A stretch of 64,000 nt of DNA from CAIVPM01 sp964615145. GTDB lineage: Bacteria; Bacteroidota; Bacteroidia; Chitinophagales; Chitinophagaceae. How positions within the stretch are numbered: the first letter of the stretch is position 1; every line of letters starts with the position of its first letter. This document shows positions 33,683 through 43,214 of the stretch, one piece after another. The stretch spans positions 1 through 64,000 of the forward strand of contig CAZTOP010000003.1 in NCBI GenBank assembly GCA_964615145.1, read 5' to 3'. Made by a program: the position numbers and the translations under genes. Under the pieces are notes generated by a model that saw nothing but the letters and a program-made list of their open reading frames with translations, did no database searches and was not told the origin of the DNA.

Positions 33683-35038
33683 TTATGCAGTTATGATTTG
33701 TTTTTGAACTCTTCTTACAAGTGTAATTCTTTTGATATTATACTTCGTTATTGTTACTATAATACTGTATAAAACTAAAGACTTAAACAAATTACCTAAA
33801 AGCGTTTGTGTATCACAGTCTGGTCTAATGGCATAAAACAACACTGGGAATAAGAAAAAAAGAAAGAACGGAGATACTTTAATCCATCTTTCAATAATTT
33901 TACATACAATACCCATGAACAGACCTAGTATCAAAGATGCTACTATTGTTCCCCAATACCCATAAGCAATATATCCATCAGCTAAAACTCCCATTCCCAT
34001 TGATGTACTTCCAATTAGTCGATGCCCTGTAAATCTTGTAAAAAGCTCTTTATCTGATGAATTTAATTTATCTGGTGCTAAAAACCTTGGCAACAAAGCA
34101 GACTCAATATATAGATTAATTAATGTAAATTGTTGAAAGTCTTGTGTATAATCAGCTCTATCAATAACTTTTCCCAAAATCCAAGCTTGATTAAATCTTT
34201 CTAAAGTTGTAGCTATAGTAGAATTACTCGTTATATCTTTTTCATTATTTTGTGAAGTACTTATTATTGTCTCCACACCTGCTTCTTCTTGTCCATTCCA
34301 TACTTTGTTTCTATAATCTGCTTTAATTGCCTGAAGTAAAAAAATCAAGACGAAACCAACAGAAATAATTGTGTACTTTACTGCATTGTTTACTTTGTTT
34401 ATATACAAAAAAAGCATTCCAAAAAAAGCAGACCATTGCACAAACTCTCCAAACATTCCAATTGATAATGCTCTACTAGCGCTGAATAAAAAAACAATAA
34501 CCAAATAAGGAATACTTTTTCTTTTATCAATTACAAATAAGCCAAATACACCAACATATCTTAATAGCCCAATTAGTGTAGCAATATAGCCCAAAGCCCC
34601 AGCTTCTGAGTTAGAGTTGAGGCCAAATACTATACCTACAATTACAAATATCTTCAGCATTCTTTCGTTCACAAATAACTCTAACTCTACTGCCTTAAAT
34701 TGTGGTTTAAAAATTCTAATTTTCAACATGTATAAACCAGCATGTAAAGCAAGTACAGAGGGAATTGTTAAACTAAAAAAAGTGTCAAGTGGAATATTAA
34801 TTTTTTCAAATTGCAGTTCGTGCTTATTAGGCAAGTTCATTAAAACAGCAGGAGAAAACAAAAAATTTAAACTATAAATTAGTAAAATGAATTGCCTAAA
34901 GGGGATTTCTTCTGATAAGCTTTCAATGAAATCAAAAACGTAATAAAAAAAAATTACAATTGCAGCAGACGACCATATATCCAAAAAATTTTGAAGGATA
35001 TAGAATAAACTAAGTAATATAATGATTCTTACTTTCAC
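33683..35038 (-). CDS. wzy: Wzy-like polysaccharide polymerase (set A)
   Basis: This 451-aa protein starts at GTG 35038 and is strongly hydrophobic, with about 11-12 membrane segments and one extracytoplasmic loop near residues 240-340 (EEAGVETIISTSQNNEKD; LPRFLAPDKLNSSDKELFTRFTGHRLIGSTSMGMGVLADGYIAYG). The loop resembles those in O-antigen polymerase-like proteins of Bacteroidota capsule loci. It has no Wzy_C motif as clear as the one in the 17.2-kb gene, so the call rests on size, topology and position. It would be the polymerase of set A. Confidence 0.65.
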   Translation of the reverse strand: MKVRIIILLSLFYILQNFLDIWSSAAIVIFFYYVFDFIESLSEEIPFRQFILLIYSLNFLFSPAVLMNLPNKHELQFEKINIPLDTFFSLTIPSVLALHAGLYMLKIRIFKPQFKAVELELFVNERMLKIFVIVGIVFGLNSNSEAGALGYIATLIGLLRYVGVFGLFVIDKRKSIPYLVIVFLFSASRALSIGMFGEFVQWSAFFGMLFLYINKVNNAVKYTIISVGFVLIFLLQAIKADYRNKVWNGQEEAGVETIISTSQNNEKDITSNSTIATTLERFNQAWILGKVIDRADYTQDFQQFTLINLYIESALLPRFLAPDKLNSSDKELFTRFTGHRLIGSTSMGMGVLADGYIAYGYWGTIVASLILGLFMGIVCKIIERWIKVSPFFLFFLFPVLFYAIRPDCDTQTLLGNLFKSLVLYSIIVTITKYNIKRITLVRRVQKQIITA

Positions 35039-35046
35039 TAAATATA

Positions 35047-35754
35047 CTAATGAGCTATTTTAAATGTAATATTTTGACTTAGAATGATGCCTGTTTTTCC
35101 AGACTCGATATAATACAGCAACCTGAAAGGTGCAGTTAAAAACTCCCACATTATTTTTCGTATTAATCCTTTAACTCCTTTAGTAAGTGGCTTGTCTTCA
35201 AATACATCAATTTGTTTAAAGCCACAAATTCGAGATAATTGTTCCAAAGATTTACGTGTATAAGCAACCTTGTGGGTTAAATCATTATATTTGATTAACA
35301 TTCCGAAAATTCCTGAACCATTTGGGGCGTGCCCGATAATAAAGCCATTTTTACAAAGTTTCCGTTTAATAATTTTTAAAAGATTTCCTAATGCGTCTAA
35401 CTCTATATGTTCAATAATATCTTTAACAATTATTACCATTATGCTATTATCCTCCACACTTTCCAAATATTCAAAAATGTCGCCTTCTCTAACACTTTGA
35501 ACACCAAGTTTCTTAGATGTTTCTACTAATTCTTTGGAAATTTCAACTCCGACAATGTTATTGTAGCCTTTATTTTCTAAATAAAAAACCATTTCTCCAT
35601 ATCCGCAAGCCAAATCTACTATTAAATCAGATTTTGTTACTTTTCCAAAAAACTTATCAAAAACATACTCACAATAAGGAGTGTTAGTTGAAAGTTTTTC
35701 AACAGAATGAACCTGTCCTGTATTTAAATAATTGTCGTAAAGCTCTTTATCCAT
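35047..35754 (-). CDS. Class I SAM-dependent methyltransferase
   Basis: The 235-aa protein has SAM motif I as LIVDLACGYGEMVFYLENKGY, then IVGVEISKELVETSKKLGV, IFEYLESVEDNSIMVIIVKDIIEHI and IKRKLCKNGFIIGHAPNG. The C-terminus (LIRKIMWEFLTAPFRLLYYIESGKTG) is hydrophobic and may touch the membrane. It is likely to methylate a sugar or cap a chain. It lies 8 bp before the polymerase gene in the set A transcript. Confidence 0.8.
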   Translation of the reverse strand: MDKELYDNYLNTGQVHSVEKLSTNTPYCEYVFDKFFGKVTKSDLIVDLACGYGEMVFYLENKGYNNIVGVEISKELVETSKKLGVQSVREGDIFEYLESVEDNSIMVIIVKDIIEHIELDALGNLLKIIKRKLCKNGFIIGHAPNGSGIFGMLIKYNDLTHKVAYTRKSLEQLSRICGFKQIDVFEDKPLTKGVKGLIRKIMWEFLTAPFRLLYYIESGKTGIILSQNITFKIAH

Positions 35755-35816
35755 ATAAAATTTTCTTAAAAAAATATTAAGATTTGCAAACTTAACAAAC
35801 GATGCTTAACTATTGA

Positions 35817-36866
35817 CTATTTAGTTTCGCTTGTACCATAAATTTTATTCAAAACATTTATTAATCTACTTGAATGATCGTGTTTTCCAGAATACATTTT
35901 ATTAAATCCATTTTTCCGAATTCTGTTTCTGGCTTCTTCATCTTTTAAATAAATCTTACACTTTTCTAGTAACTGTTCCTTGGTATCAAAAAAAACAACA
36001 TCAACATTTTCTTCAAAAATTTCCTCGTGTACTTGGGTTCTTTGTGCTAACATAAAAGTTCCACAAGCCGGTATTTCAAAGGTTCTACTATCTTGTTGGT
36101 CACGATTTGCAACACGTATAAAATGTAATGCTATTTTAAGGGCATTGAGTCTTTTTACATATTCATCTGAATAAACACTTTTTCGTAAAAAATGTGGTTG
36201 TATGGTTTCCCAATATTTTTTATTTATCCAACCATCTCCTATTACTTTAACAGGAATATCATTTTTAATAAGGTAAGCAATGTATTCGGCTCTTTCTTCT
36301 TCATAAGTGCCAATAAATCCTATGTCGTGAGAAAAATCATTTTTCTCTTGTTCTGATAGTGTTACAATTTTATGAAAATTAGGGTCGAATGACCTTAAAC
36401 AATAATCAACATTTTGAGCCCCCCATTGTTTATATTCAGTTAAATTTTCTGTTCTTTGTACAAAATGATGATGATAATACTTTGCAGTTGCTCTTGTTAA
36501 TCTCCAAAATGCTTTTGATTTTCCATTTGCATCATCTGTAACTAAATTAATTATCTTACTGTCAGGCAGTTGCTTAATAATTTTTTTAAGTGTAGAACTT
36601 GTTAAATACGGTTTATTATCAACCCAAATTAAATCGGGTTTATGTTGCTTAACAGCCTGTAGTACTTCTTTATTAAGTTTATAAACGCCGTATCCAATAT
36701 TAAATCTGTAATGAACACTTGCAGTAATATTTTTTACATAAATCGATTTATCTATATCAATTCCAATAACATTATGTCCTAATTCTTTAAGCGTTCTAAA
36801 TCTTTTTTGAGCATTGCAATTAGGAGAAAGACTACCTATATACAATATCAAATTGGGTTTTGTCAT
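35817..36866 (-). CDS. CgeB-like family 1 glycosyltransferase
   Basis: The 349-aa protein begins LILYIGSLSPNCNAQKRFRTL and contains KPDLIWVDNKPYL in the first half. The C-terminal half reads DIGFIGTYEEERAEYI, VIGDGWINKKYW and RTFEIPACGTFMLAQRTQVHEEIFEENVDVVFF, the hallmark of the CgeB/Glyco_trans_1_2 group. These occur in many surface glycan loci. It probably adds one sugar in set A. It overlaps nothing and lies 1 bp from the asparagine-synthase-like gene. Confidence 0.8.
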   Translation of the reverse strand: MTKPNLILYIGSLSPNCNAQKRFRTLKELGHNVIGIDIDKSIYVKNITASVHYRFNIGYGVYKLNKEVLQAVKQHKPDLIWVDNKPYLTSSTLKKIIKQLPDSKIINLVTDDANGKSKAFWRLTRATAKYYHHHFVQRTENLTEYKQWGAQNVDYCLRSFDPNFHKIVTLSEQEKNDFSHDIGFIGTYEEERAEYIAYLIKNDIPVKVIGDGWINKKYWETIQPHFLRKSVYSDEYVKRLNALKIALHFIRVANRDQQDSRTFEIPACGTFMLAQRTQVHEEIFEENVDVVFFDTKEQLLEKCKIYLKDEEARNRIRKNGFNKMYSGKHDHSSRLINVLNKIYGTSETK

Positions 36867-36867
36867 A

Positions 36868-38673
36868 TTATGAAAAAAATAAATTGTGCCAAATAGAAAA
36901 ACTTAATGTACGCCAATAAAGTATTAAGTTTTCACCAGTATTATAAAAATTATTTGCAAGCTTTATTGCTTCTTTTTGATTGATAAAATCAACGTTCTTA
37001 ATTGTATCAAAAAACATTTCTTTGCCTTTTTTATCCTTTTGCAAAGCGTGGTCTATGGGTGAGGGAAAACCATACTTCCCTTTTTGATTTACAATTTTTT
37101 CTGGTAATATATTTTTTACAGAATTTCTTAAAACAGATTTTGTATTACCACTTAAAAAACTACTATAATCAAATTGTAAAACAAATTCTATTAGTTTGTG
37201 ATCCAAAAATGGAACCCTTACCTCAACACCGTGTGCCATACAATTTCTATCTTCATAATGTAAATAGGGTGGTACTGTCCAACTATAGAAATTATTTAAT
37301 AAATTAGCTTGAAAGGGATCTTTATCTCTAAAAGGATATAATTCAATTTTATATTCCTTATTAACAATTGATGACAAGTAAGTAGCTTGACGCTCCTTAA
37401 TTTTCTTACGAAGCTCAAAAGGCAATAACTCCCAAATTGATTTTTGAATTAACGATGTTTTTGAATATTGAGATGTATGACTTAATTTATTAATCATTTT
37501 AAAATATCCACTTACATCTAAGGATTTTAATTTTTGTGCAAGCCCGGCATCGATGTAGCTTTTATATCCAGAAAAAAGCTCATCTCCGCCCGAGCCTGAT
37601 AAAACTACTTTTATTTTATTCGATGCTGCTATCTCACATAGTTTGTAGTGTGCATACATCGACCCATCCAAAATTGGTTCATCATGATGAAAAATTATTT
37701 TTTCAATATCATCAAAAAAAGCACTCCCATCTAATTGAAAATCGTGTCTCTTAATTTTTGGGTAAAAATTATGAAAATCTTCTATTAGTGCATTTTCTTG
37801 TTGAAAATAAGGTAAAATTGCTGAAAATGTATGCCAATGTGGAGGGTTTGTATGTTGCAATGATAGTGCTGTTATTGCTGACGAGTCGACGCCACCAGAT
37901 AAAAAACTACCTACTGGAACATCTGATCTCAAGTGTAAAGCTACAGTTTCATCTAATTTTTGATATATCTCTTCAAAAGTATTTGAAGTAATTTCCTTTT
38001 CGCCAAGCTTTGGGAATGTCCAATAAGATTTTTCATCAGTCATATTTCCATCACTATCAACCCATATATAGCATCCTTGTTTTAATTGTTTTACTTCGTT
38101 AAATAAAGTATTTGTATCTGTATCTAATCTTCTATGAACAATAAATTCATAGGCTTTTTCTTCATTTAAAGTTTTTGATTCATTTTGTTGGTTTACCAAC
38201 GATTTTATTTCGGAAGAGAAAGCAATTGCACCCACATGTTTTCGGTAGTATAATGGCTTAATTCCAAATCTATCTCTAGCTACAAAAAGCTTATTTGTTT
38301 GATTATCATAAATAATAAAACTAAACATTCCTCTCAATATCTCTACACATCTTTCTTTTAAAATTTGATAGGCGGCTAATATTACTTCAGAATCTGAATC
38401 TGTTTTAAAAACATAATTATTAGAAAGTTGTTTTCTAAGTTCTAAATAATTATAAATTTCACCGTTAAATATTAATACATTTCCAAAGTCATCAACCATT
38501 GGTTGTGACGCTGCATTTGTTAAATCAATAATACTTAGTCTAGCGTGACCAAAAGCAAAATTTTCATTTTTCCAAGTGCTATTTCCGTCTGGGCCTCTAT
38601 GCTTAATTGTGGCAAGCATAGTGTTAATAGAATTTAAGCTCTTTCTTCCGGCTATGCATACAATACCACACAT
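36868..38673 (-). CDS. asnB: Asparagine synthase-like glutamine amidotransferase (first copy)
   Basis: The 601-aa protein starts MCGIVCIAGRKS, so the class II amidotransferase nucleophile Cys2 is present. It has GHARLSIIDL, FNGEIYN, the PP-loop SFLSGGVDSSAITAL and the GSGGDELFSGY motif of the synthetase domain. AsnB homologues in polysaccharide loci are thought to amidate uronic acids or other acidic sugars rather than aspartate. The uronic acid genes at 44.7-48.7 kb offer a possible substrate. A second copy is at 56.8 kb. Confidence 0.9.
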   Translation of the reverse strand: MCGIVCIAGRKSLNSINTMLATIKHRGPDGNSTWKNENFAFGHARLSIIDLTNAASQPMVDDFGNVLIFNGEIYNYLELRKQLSNNYVFKTDSDSEVILAAYQILKERCVEILRGMFSFIIYDNQTNKLFVARDRFGIKPLYYRKHVGAIAFSSEIKSLVNQQNESKTLNEEKAYEFIVHRRLDTDTNTLFNEVKQLKQGCYIWVDSDGNMTDEKSYWTFPKLGEKEITSNTFEEIYQKLDETVALHLRSDVPVGSFLSGGVDSSAITALSLQHTNPPHWHTFSAILPYFQQENALIEDFHNFYPKIKRHDFQLDGSAFFDDIEKIIFHHDEPILDGSMYAHYKLCEIAASNKIKVVLSGSGGDELFSGYKSYIDAGLAQKLKSLDVSGYFKMINKLSHTSQYSKTSLIQKSIWELLPFELRKKIKERQATYLSSIVNKEYKIELYPFRDKDPFQANLLNNFYSWTVPPYLHYEDRNCMAHGVEVRVPFLDHKLIEFVLQFDYSSFLSGNTKSVLRNSVKNILPEKIVNQKGKYGFPSPIDHALQKDKKGKEMFFDTIKNVDFINQKEAIKLANNFYNTGENLILYWRTLSFSIWHNLFFS

Positions 38674-38679
38674 ATTATT

Positions 38680-39831
38680 TTATTTAGTCAAGGGTTTAAT
38701 TAGATATTTTTTTATTTCTTCGAATCCTTTTTCAAAAAAGAAATTGTTATTAAAATCATTTTTTGCACATTTTGATAAATGAGCAAAATTATCATTACAA
38801 TATTTTATAGCATCAAATAAAGACTCTGGAGTCCCATCAGTAAAAACAGCCCAGTCATAACCAGATAAATGTTTTCTAAATTGCTCATTATCATAAACCA
38901 GAGCAGGCAACCCGCAAGCAGCATATTCATATATTTTATTAGAAGCTGTTCCTTGTGGTATGTTTCCTAAATGAATTGCAATTCCTATTTCATGTTGTTT
39001 GGTAATCGCTTGCAAATCTCTATAAAAACCTATCCCAATCCAAATTAAATTATGATTAACTTGATGTTTTTCAGCAATTTCTTTAAGCTTTTTTTCATAA
39101 TCTTCCTTCACTTTACCCTTTAAAGTGAGCTGCAAAGATTTCCCGTTGATTTTCCTGTTAAGAAGTGGGATTATTTCTTCCAAGGAATGATTGGGACCAA
39201 GTGTACCTTGATAAATAATTTTAATAACATTATCATCCTTTACATTAAGTGAAGTTGTTATTTGATTATATATTTTTTTAGATGGAAAATTAGGCAATTC
39301 AAAATATTGAGTTTTGGAATTTATTCTGGGATAATATTTTAGTCTGTCGTTGGTAGGAAGCGAAAAAATTGTAACTTTTTGTAAAGCATCTAATTCATAC
39401 TTTGCACCAAACCAACCTATTGAAAATTTTCTTAGTTTATTTTTTATTGGCATATCGTGGCTATGAAACCAAGATGTTTTTTTCTTACTTAAAAAATGTT
39501 GAAACAAGTAATATGAAAACAGTGGAATTGAGTCATACATCAATATTAAGCTGGTTTTTGATGATATTGATTGCCAAAAAAATTTTACCGAAAATTTAAT
39601 AAAAAAAAGCACTTTGTATAATGTTGATTGTTTTTCAAACTCTATTGGGTTTAATAATTTCCCAATTTTTATAAACTTTATATTATTGCCAATAAAAAAA
39701 TCATCCGTACAATTATTATTTGTTATTACAACTAACTCTTGGCAAATTTCTGCCAAACAATTAATTGCATTTATTGTTGGGGGATAATAATCTGGATGAA
39801 GGTAAATTGCAACAACTACTTTCTTCAACAT
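38680..39831 (-). CDS. Family 4-like glycosyltransferase
   Basis: The 383-aa GT-B protein opens VVVAIYLHPDYYPPTINAINCL. The C-terminal half has KIIYQGTLGPNHSLEEIIPLL, LQLTLKGKVKEDYEKKL, IGIAIHLGNIPQGTASNKIYEYAACGLPALVYD and FDAIKYC. The NKIYEYAACGLP stretch holds the conserved Glu. This pattern recurs in capsule loci of Bacteroidota. It lies 6 bp after the asnB start region and 21 bp from the next transferase, so it belongs to set A. The donor is unknown. Confidence 0.75.
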   Translation of the reverse strand: MLKKVVVAIYLHPDYYPPTINAINCLAEICQELVVITNNNCTDDFFIGNNIKFIKIGKLLNPIEFEKQSTLYKVLFFIKFSVKFFWQSISSKTSLILMYDSIPLFSYYLFQHFLSKKKTSWFHSHDMPIKNKLRKFSIGWFGAKYELDALQKVTIFSLPTNDRLKYYPRINSKTQYFELPNFPSKKIYNQITTSLNVKDDNVIKIIYQGTLGPNHSLEEIIPLLNRKINGKSLQLTLKGKVKEDYEKKLKEIAEKHQVNHNLIWIGIGFYRDLQAITKQHEIGIAIHLGNIPQGTASNKIYEYAACGLPALVYDNEQFRKHLSGYDWAVFTDGTPESLFDAIKYCNDNFAHLSKCAKNDFNNNFFFEKGFEEIKKYLIKPLTK

Positions 39832-39852
39832 AGGTTTTGTTTTTTGGACTAT

Positions 39853-40992
39853 TTAAAACGACTCCAGTAAAGTTTCTATATTTTTTATTTTATTGGAATA
39901 CAAGTTGCTTAAAGCAAAAGCTTTTCTAAAATTCATTTTATCGTTACTATTGTAATAATCAAGATTGGTTATTATTTTTACAAACAAGTCGGGAAGTTCA
40001 ATATTATTTGTTCTACTGTTTGTCATTTCTAATAACCCAGGCAAATTTTTATATGTTGTTATATTGTTTGAAATAACAACTTTTCCGGTACTCAAATACT
40101 CCATTACTTTATGATAATTTGTACCTTTAGATTGATCTTTTAAAATATCGTAACAAATTAAAAAAGCATCCATTCTTTGAAACTCTGCTGCGAGTTGTTT
40201 TGGATTTATTGGTCCGTGTAGTAATACATTTTTAGCAGCTTTAAGTTCATTAATAAATGGCTTAGTTTCTTCATCGGTTCCACCACCAATATTATTTTGC
40301 TTTGCCTGAAAAGAGCCCCAAAATTCAAAAACAATATTTGGATTGTTATTAATAATTTTTATTAAGCAAGCTGTATCAATATCGGTTCGTAACCAGTTTC
40401 CAGAAAGTCCGACTCTAATAATATTATCTTCTACGAAATTTATTTTTTCTGGCTCTACAAACTCTTTTGCCAGCCCATGATGCATAAAATGTTTTGAAAC
40501 ATTTAGGTGCTGATATTTTTCTAATATTTCATTGGTAATTGAAAAAATAACATTTGCTCCATTGGCTGAGTTTATTGCAGCTTTGTTTAATGGTTCATCA
40601 ATTGGGTTGAAAATTTTGAATGATTCGGTTGAAAAATATTTAAAAGGATAATAATTTCCTAAATCAAAACTCCAAACAATATCTATTTTTTTTCCAATGC
40701 TTGCTTCTATTTTTTTTATATGAAACTTCATTAAAAAGTGAAACAACCCTATCCATTTAAATTTTATTTTATATGAAAATGATAAGGAATGATTTATTAA
40801 AAACAACTTGTCAACTATATTGCTGTTTACAATTTCAACATTGTTCTTTATTTTACTACTTTGAGGTGGATTCAAAAAATAAACTTCGTTGCCATATTTT
40901 GCCAGCTCAATAGCATAATGATGTTTTGCTAAAAACATATTTCCCCAAGATTGTGGAGATAATATCAGAATGGTTTTATTTTTTAAATTCAT
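39853..40992 (-). CDS. Glycosyltransferase (GT4-like)
   Basis: Starting at the ATG at 40992 (an upstream TTG at 41004 only extends into a repeat), the product is 379 aa. It begins NKTILILSPQSWGNMFLAKHHYAIELAKYG, with FLNPP and IDIVWSFDLGNYYPF in the N-domain. The C-domain has IIRVGLSGNWLRTDID, VFEFWGSFQ, and DAFLICYDILKDQSKGTNYHKVMEYLSTGKVVIS with the conserved Glu. It is one of five probable transferases of set A. Its leader is filled by a repeat element. Confidence 0.75.
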   Translation of the reverse strand: MNLKNKTILILSPQSWGNMFLAKHHYAIELAKYGNEVYFLNPPQSSKIKNNVEIVNSNIVDKLFLINHSLSFSYKIKFKWIGLFHFLMKFHIKKIEASIGKKIDIVWSFDLGNYYPFKYFSTESFKIFNPIDEPLNKAAINSANGANVIFSITNEILEKYQHLNVSKHFMHHGLAKEFVEPEKINFVEDNIIRVGLSGNWLRTDIDTACLIKIINNNPNIVFEFWGSFQAKQNNIGGGTDEETKPFINELKAAKNVLLHGPINPKQLAAEFQRMDAFLICYDILKDQSKGTNYHKVMEYLSTGKVVISNNITTYKNLPGLLEMTNSRTNNIELPDLFVKIITNLDYYNSNDKMNFRKAFALSNLYSNKIKNIETLLESF

Positions 40993-40999
40993 TTTAATA

Positions 41000-41051
41000 G
41001 CCAAGCACTAAGGCAGAAAGATATTTAAATGTGCCTTAGTGTATTTGTGGC
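41000..41051. repeat. Inverted repeat AGCACTAAGGCA / TGCCTTAGTGT
   Basis: GCACTAAGGCA (41005-41015) pairs with GTGCCTTAGTG (41031-41041), and the right end continues to TTTGTGGCA. The copy lies 8 bp upstream of the ATG at 40992 and fills the 65-bp gap before the aminotransferase gene. Confidence 0.65.
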
Positions 41052-41057
41052 AATAAT

Positions 41058-42161
41058 TTATTTATAAAAAGTCTTTATACAACTCGACACATAAGCAATT
41101 TGCTCATCATTTAATTCTGGATATAAAGGCAAGCTTAAAATTTTGTTTTGCATTGCATTTGCTACTGGAAAATCAGTTGGCTTTGTACCTAAATATTGAT
41201 AACAAGGCAAACTTGGCAAAATGGTAGGGTAATGTATAGCAGTTTCAATTCCATTTTCTTTTAAATGCTGCATTAATGCTTCTCTATTTTCACATTGAAT
41301 AACATATAAATGATAACTATGTTTACTATTGGGGCGAACTTTTGGAGTAATAATTTGTTCTATTCCTTTTAATGCCTCATCATATTTTGCAGCATTGGCA
41401 ATTCTTTGTTCTGTCCATTTTAAAATATATGGTAGTTTAGTATTTAAGATGGCGGCTTGCAAACCATCTAATCTGCTATTAATTCCTTCAATGGTATGAT
41501 GATGTTTTTTTAAAGCTCCGTGGTTGGCAAACATTTTACATTTTTCGGCAAGTGCATCATCGTTTGTAATAATGCAACCAGCATCTCCATAAGCACCTAA
41601 ATTTTTTCCAGGATAAAAACTAAAGCTTCCTGCAATGCCTACTGTGCCTGCACGTTTTCCATTTTGTTCGCTAAAATGAGATTGTGCACAATCTTCAATT
41701 AAAGCAATATTATGTTTATCACAAATGGTTTTAATGGTTTCGATATCACAAATTTGACCTTGCAGGTGTACTAAAATAACTGCTTTTGTATTTGGTGTTA
41801 TAGCAGCTTCAAACTTGGTTTCATCCATGCTGTAGTAGGTGGGGTCAACATCAACAAAAACAGGCTTTGCACCCGTTTGAGAAATGGTTTCACTACTTGA
41901 AATCCAGCTGTTGGCAACAGTTATCACTTCATCGCCAGCACCAATATTCATCATTTTCATTAAAATATATAATGAATCTGTACCATTAGCCACACTAATA
42001 CAATGTTTAACTCCATATAATGCTGCAAAGTTTTGTTCAAATTCTTTTACATATTTGCCTCCTATAAAAGCTGTTTCGTTAATAACATTGGCAATAGCTG
42101 CGTCCATTTCTATTTTAATGGATTGATATTGGGCTTTTAAATCTACAAAAGGAATATTCAT
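41058..42161 (-). CDS. DegT/DnrJ/EryC1-family sugar aminotransferase, WlbC/WbpE-like
   Basis: The 367-aa PLP enzyme begins MNIPFVDLKAQYQSIKIEMD, and has the PLP-lysine region GSFSFYPGKNLGAYGDAG with Lys186, plus SVANGTDSLYI and LIEDCAQSHF. It resembles WbpE/WlbC, which transaminates UDP-3-keto-GlcNAcA. It lies beside WlbA, an acetyltransferase and the WbpG/HisH/HisF set, which fits that step. A role in the dTDP-3-amino-sugar path is less likely, since another aminotransferase at 51.2 kb sits next to those genes. Confidence 0.85.
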   Translation of the reverse strand: MNIPFVDLKAQYQSIKIEMDAAIANVINETAFIGGKYVKEFEQNFAALYGVKHCISVANGTDSLYILMKMMNIGAGDEVITVANSWISSSETISQTGAKPVFVDVDPTYYSMDETKFEAAITPNTKAVILVHLQGQICDIETIKTICDKHNIALIEDCAQSHFSEQNGKRAGTVGIAGSFSFYPGKNLGAYGDAGCIITNDDALAEKCKMFANHGALKKHHHTIEGINSRLDGLQAAILNTKLPYILKWTEQRIANAAKYDEALKGIEQIITPKVRPNSKHSYHLYVIQCENREALMQHLKENGIETAIHYPTILPSLPCYQYLGTKPTDFPVANAMQNKILSLPLYPELNDEQIAYVSSCIKTFYK

Positions 42162-42164
42162 TAT

Positions 42165-43214
42165 TTAATTATTATTTTTAAAAAATTTACTAATTGCTTC
42201 GCCAGAAATATGGTATGTGTCGTAAAAATCTGAATTGAGACTATTAAATCTCATAGGAGAAAAGCTTCCTAATATTGAAATATTATTTTGACTTGCTAAT
42301 TTTTTATAAAACAATTCGTAGCTATCAAAAATATTGGTTTGTTTTTTACTTATTTCTTCATAATAGTTTTTATGAAAAGGAAACATTAAAAAAGTAACTT
42401 TAATATTATTTTTTTTGAAATATTGAATTAAGCATTCAAAAAGTTGTTGCTTATTTTCATCTATCTCGGGAATAGCATTTTTTTGTCCCATTGACTTTGC
42501 TACATTCGCTACAAGCATTGTATCTGGATGTTTGTATAAATTATTATATGCAACACTTCCATCGCTAAATCTGCCTCCCATTTTAGGCGTTTCATTACCA
42601 ATATTTACAACATTTTTGTTATGTTTTTTTATTAAAAATTCTAAGGATGTTTTAAAATATTCAAATGTTATCATTGTATAATACTTCTTATACACATTAT
42701 CCTCTTCATCTATTATATCTGTTTTAACATTACAATTTTTCTTTACAAAAAAGGTGTGAAATTCTTTCAAACTTTGCCATTCTGAAACGCCTTTATCTCC
42801 TTTGCAAATTAAAAATGGGTCTACACCTATAATTACTTCTTGTGGCAACAGTTGCAAAGTATCTAACATTCCTGTTAATGCAATTAAGTCATTCACATTA
42901 GCATGTGATACACCAATATTTAATAATTTTTTATTTGGGAAAATGGCTGAGTTAACTTCCATTATTCTACTAGACCCCATTACAATTACTTGCATTTTCT
43001 GTTTTTGCATTAACAACATTTGCTTTTGCAATAACCTTTCGTTGTAGTTGGAAATATTGTCTGCATTATTTCCACTGATCAATATTGAAGCAATGTTTTT
43101 TACATATTTTTCTCCTGAAAAAATATTTGCAGGATCAACAATAAGATTTGTAGTAATTATTAAGAATCCTAAAGGAATAAAAATAATACTCAGCTTAATT
43201 AATAGTTTCTTCAT
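42165..43214 (-). CDS. SGNH/DltD-like protein paired with MBOAT
   Basis: The 349-aa protein has one N-terminal membrane helix (LLIKLSIIFIPLGFLIITTNLIV) and an extracytoplasmic body. VIVMGSSRIMEVN near residues 77-88 is the GxSR-type serine block of AlgX/AlgJ/DltD-type SGNH hydrolases, and the C-terminal YDTYHIS (Asp332, His335) is a DxxH end. Such proteins partner MBOAT acyltransferases in moving acyl groups onto polysaccharides in the periplasm. It lies directly downstream of the MBOAT gene. I see no direct evidence for which sugar is modified. Confidence 0.7.
   Translation of the reverse strand: MKKLLIKLSIIFIPLGFLIITTNLIVDPANIFSGEKYVKNIASILISGNNADNISNYNERLLQKQMLLMQKQKMQVIVMGSSRIMEVNSAIFPNKKLLNIGVSHANVNDLIALTGMLDTLQLLPQEVIIGVDPFLICKGDKGVSEWQSLKEFHTFFVKKNCNVKTDIIDEEDNVYKKYYTMITFEYFKTSLEFLIKKHNKNVVNIGNETPKMGGRFSDGSVAYNNLYKHPDTMLVANVAKSMGQKNAIPEIDENKQQLFECLIQYFKKNNIKVTFLMFPFHKNYYEEISKKQTNIFDSYELFYKKLASQNNISILGSFSPMRFNSLNSDFYDTYHISGEAISKFFKNNN

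Noticed and set aside
40993..41004. TTG start for the glycosyltransferase at 39853
   Set aside because: It lies next to the repeat element and an ATG follows four codons later.
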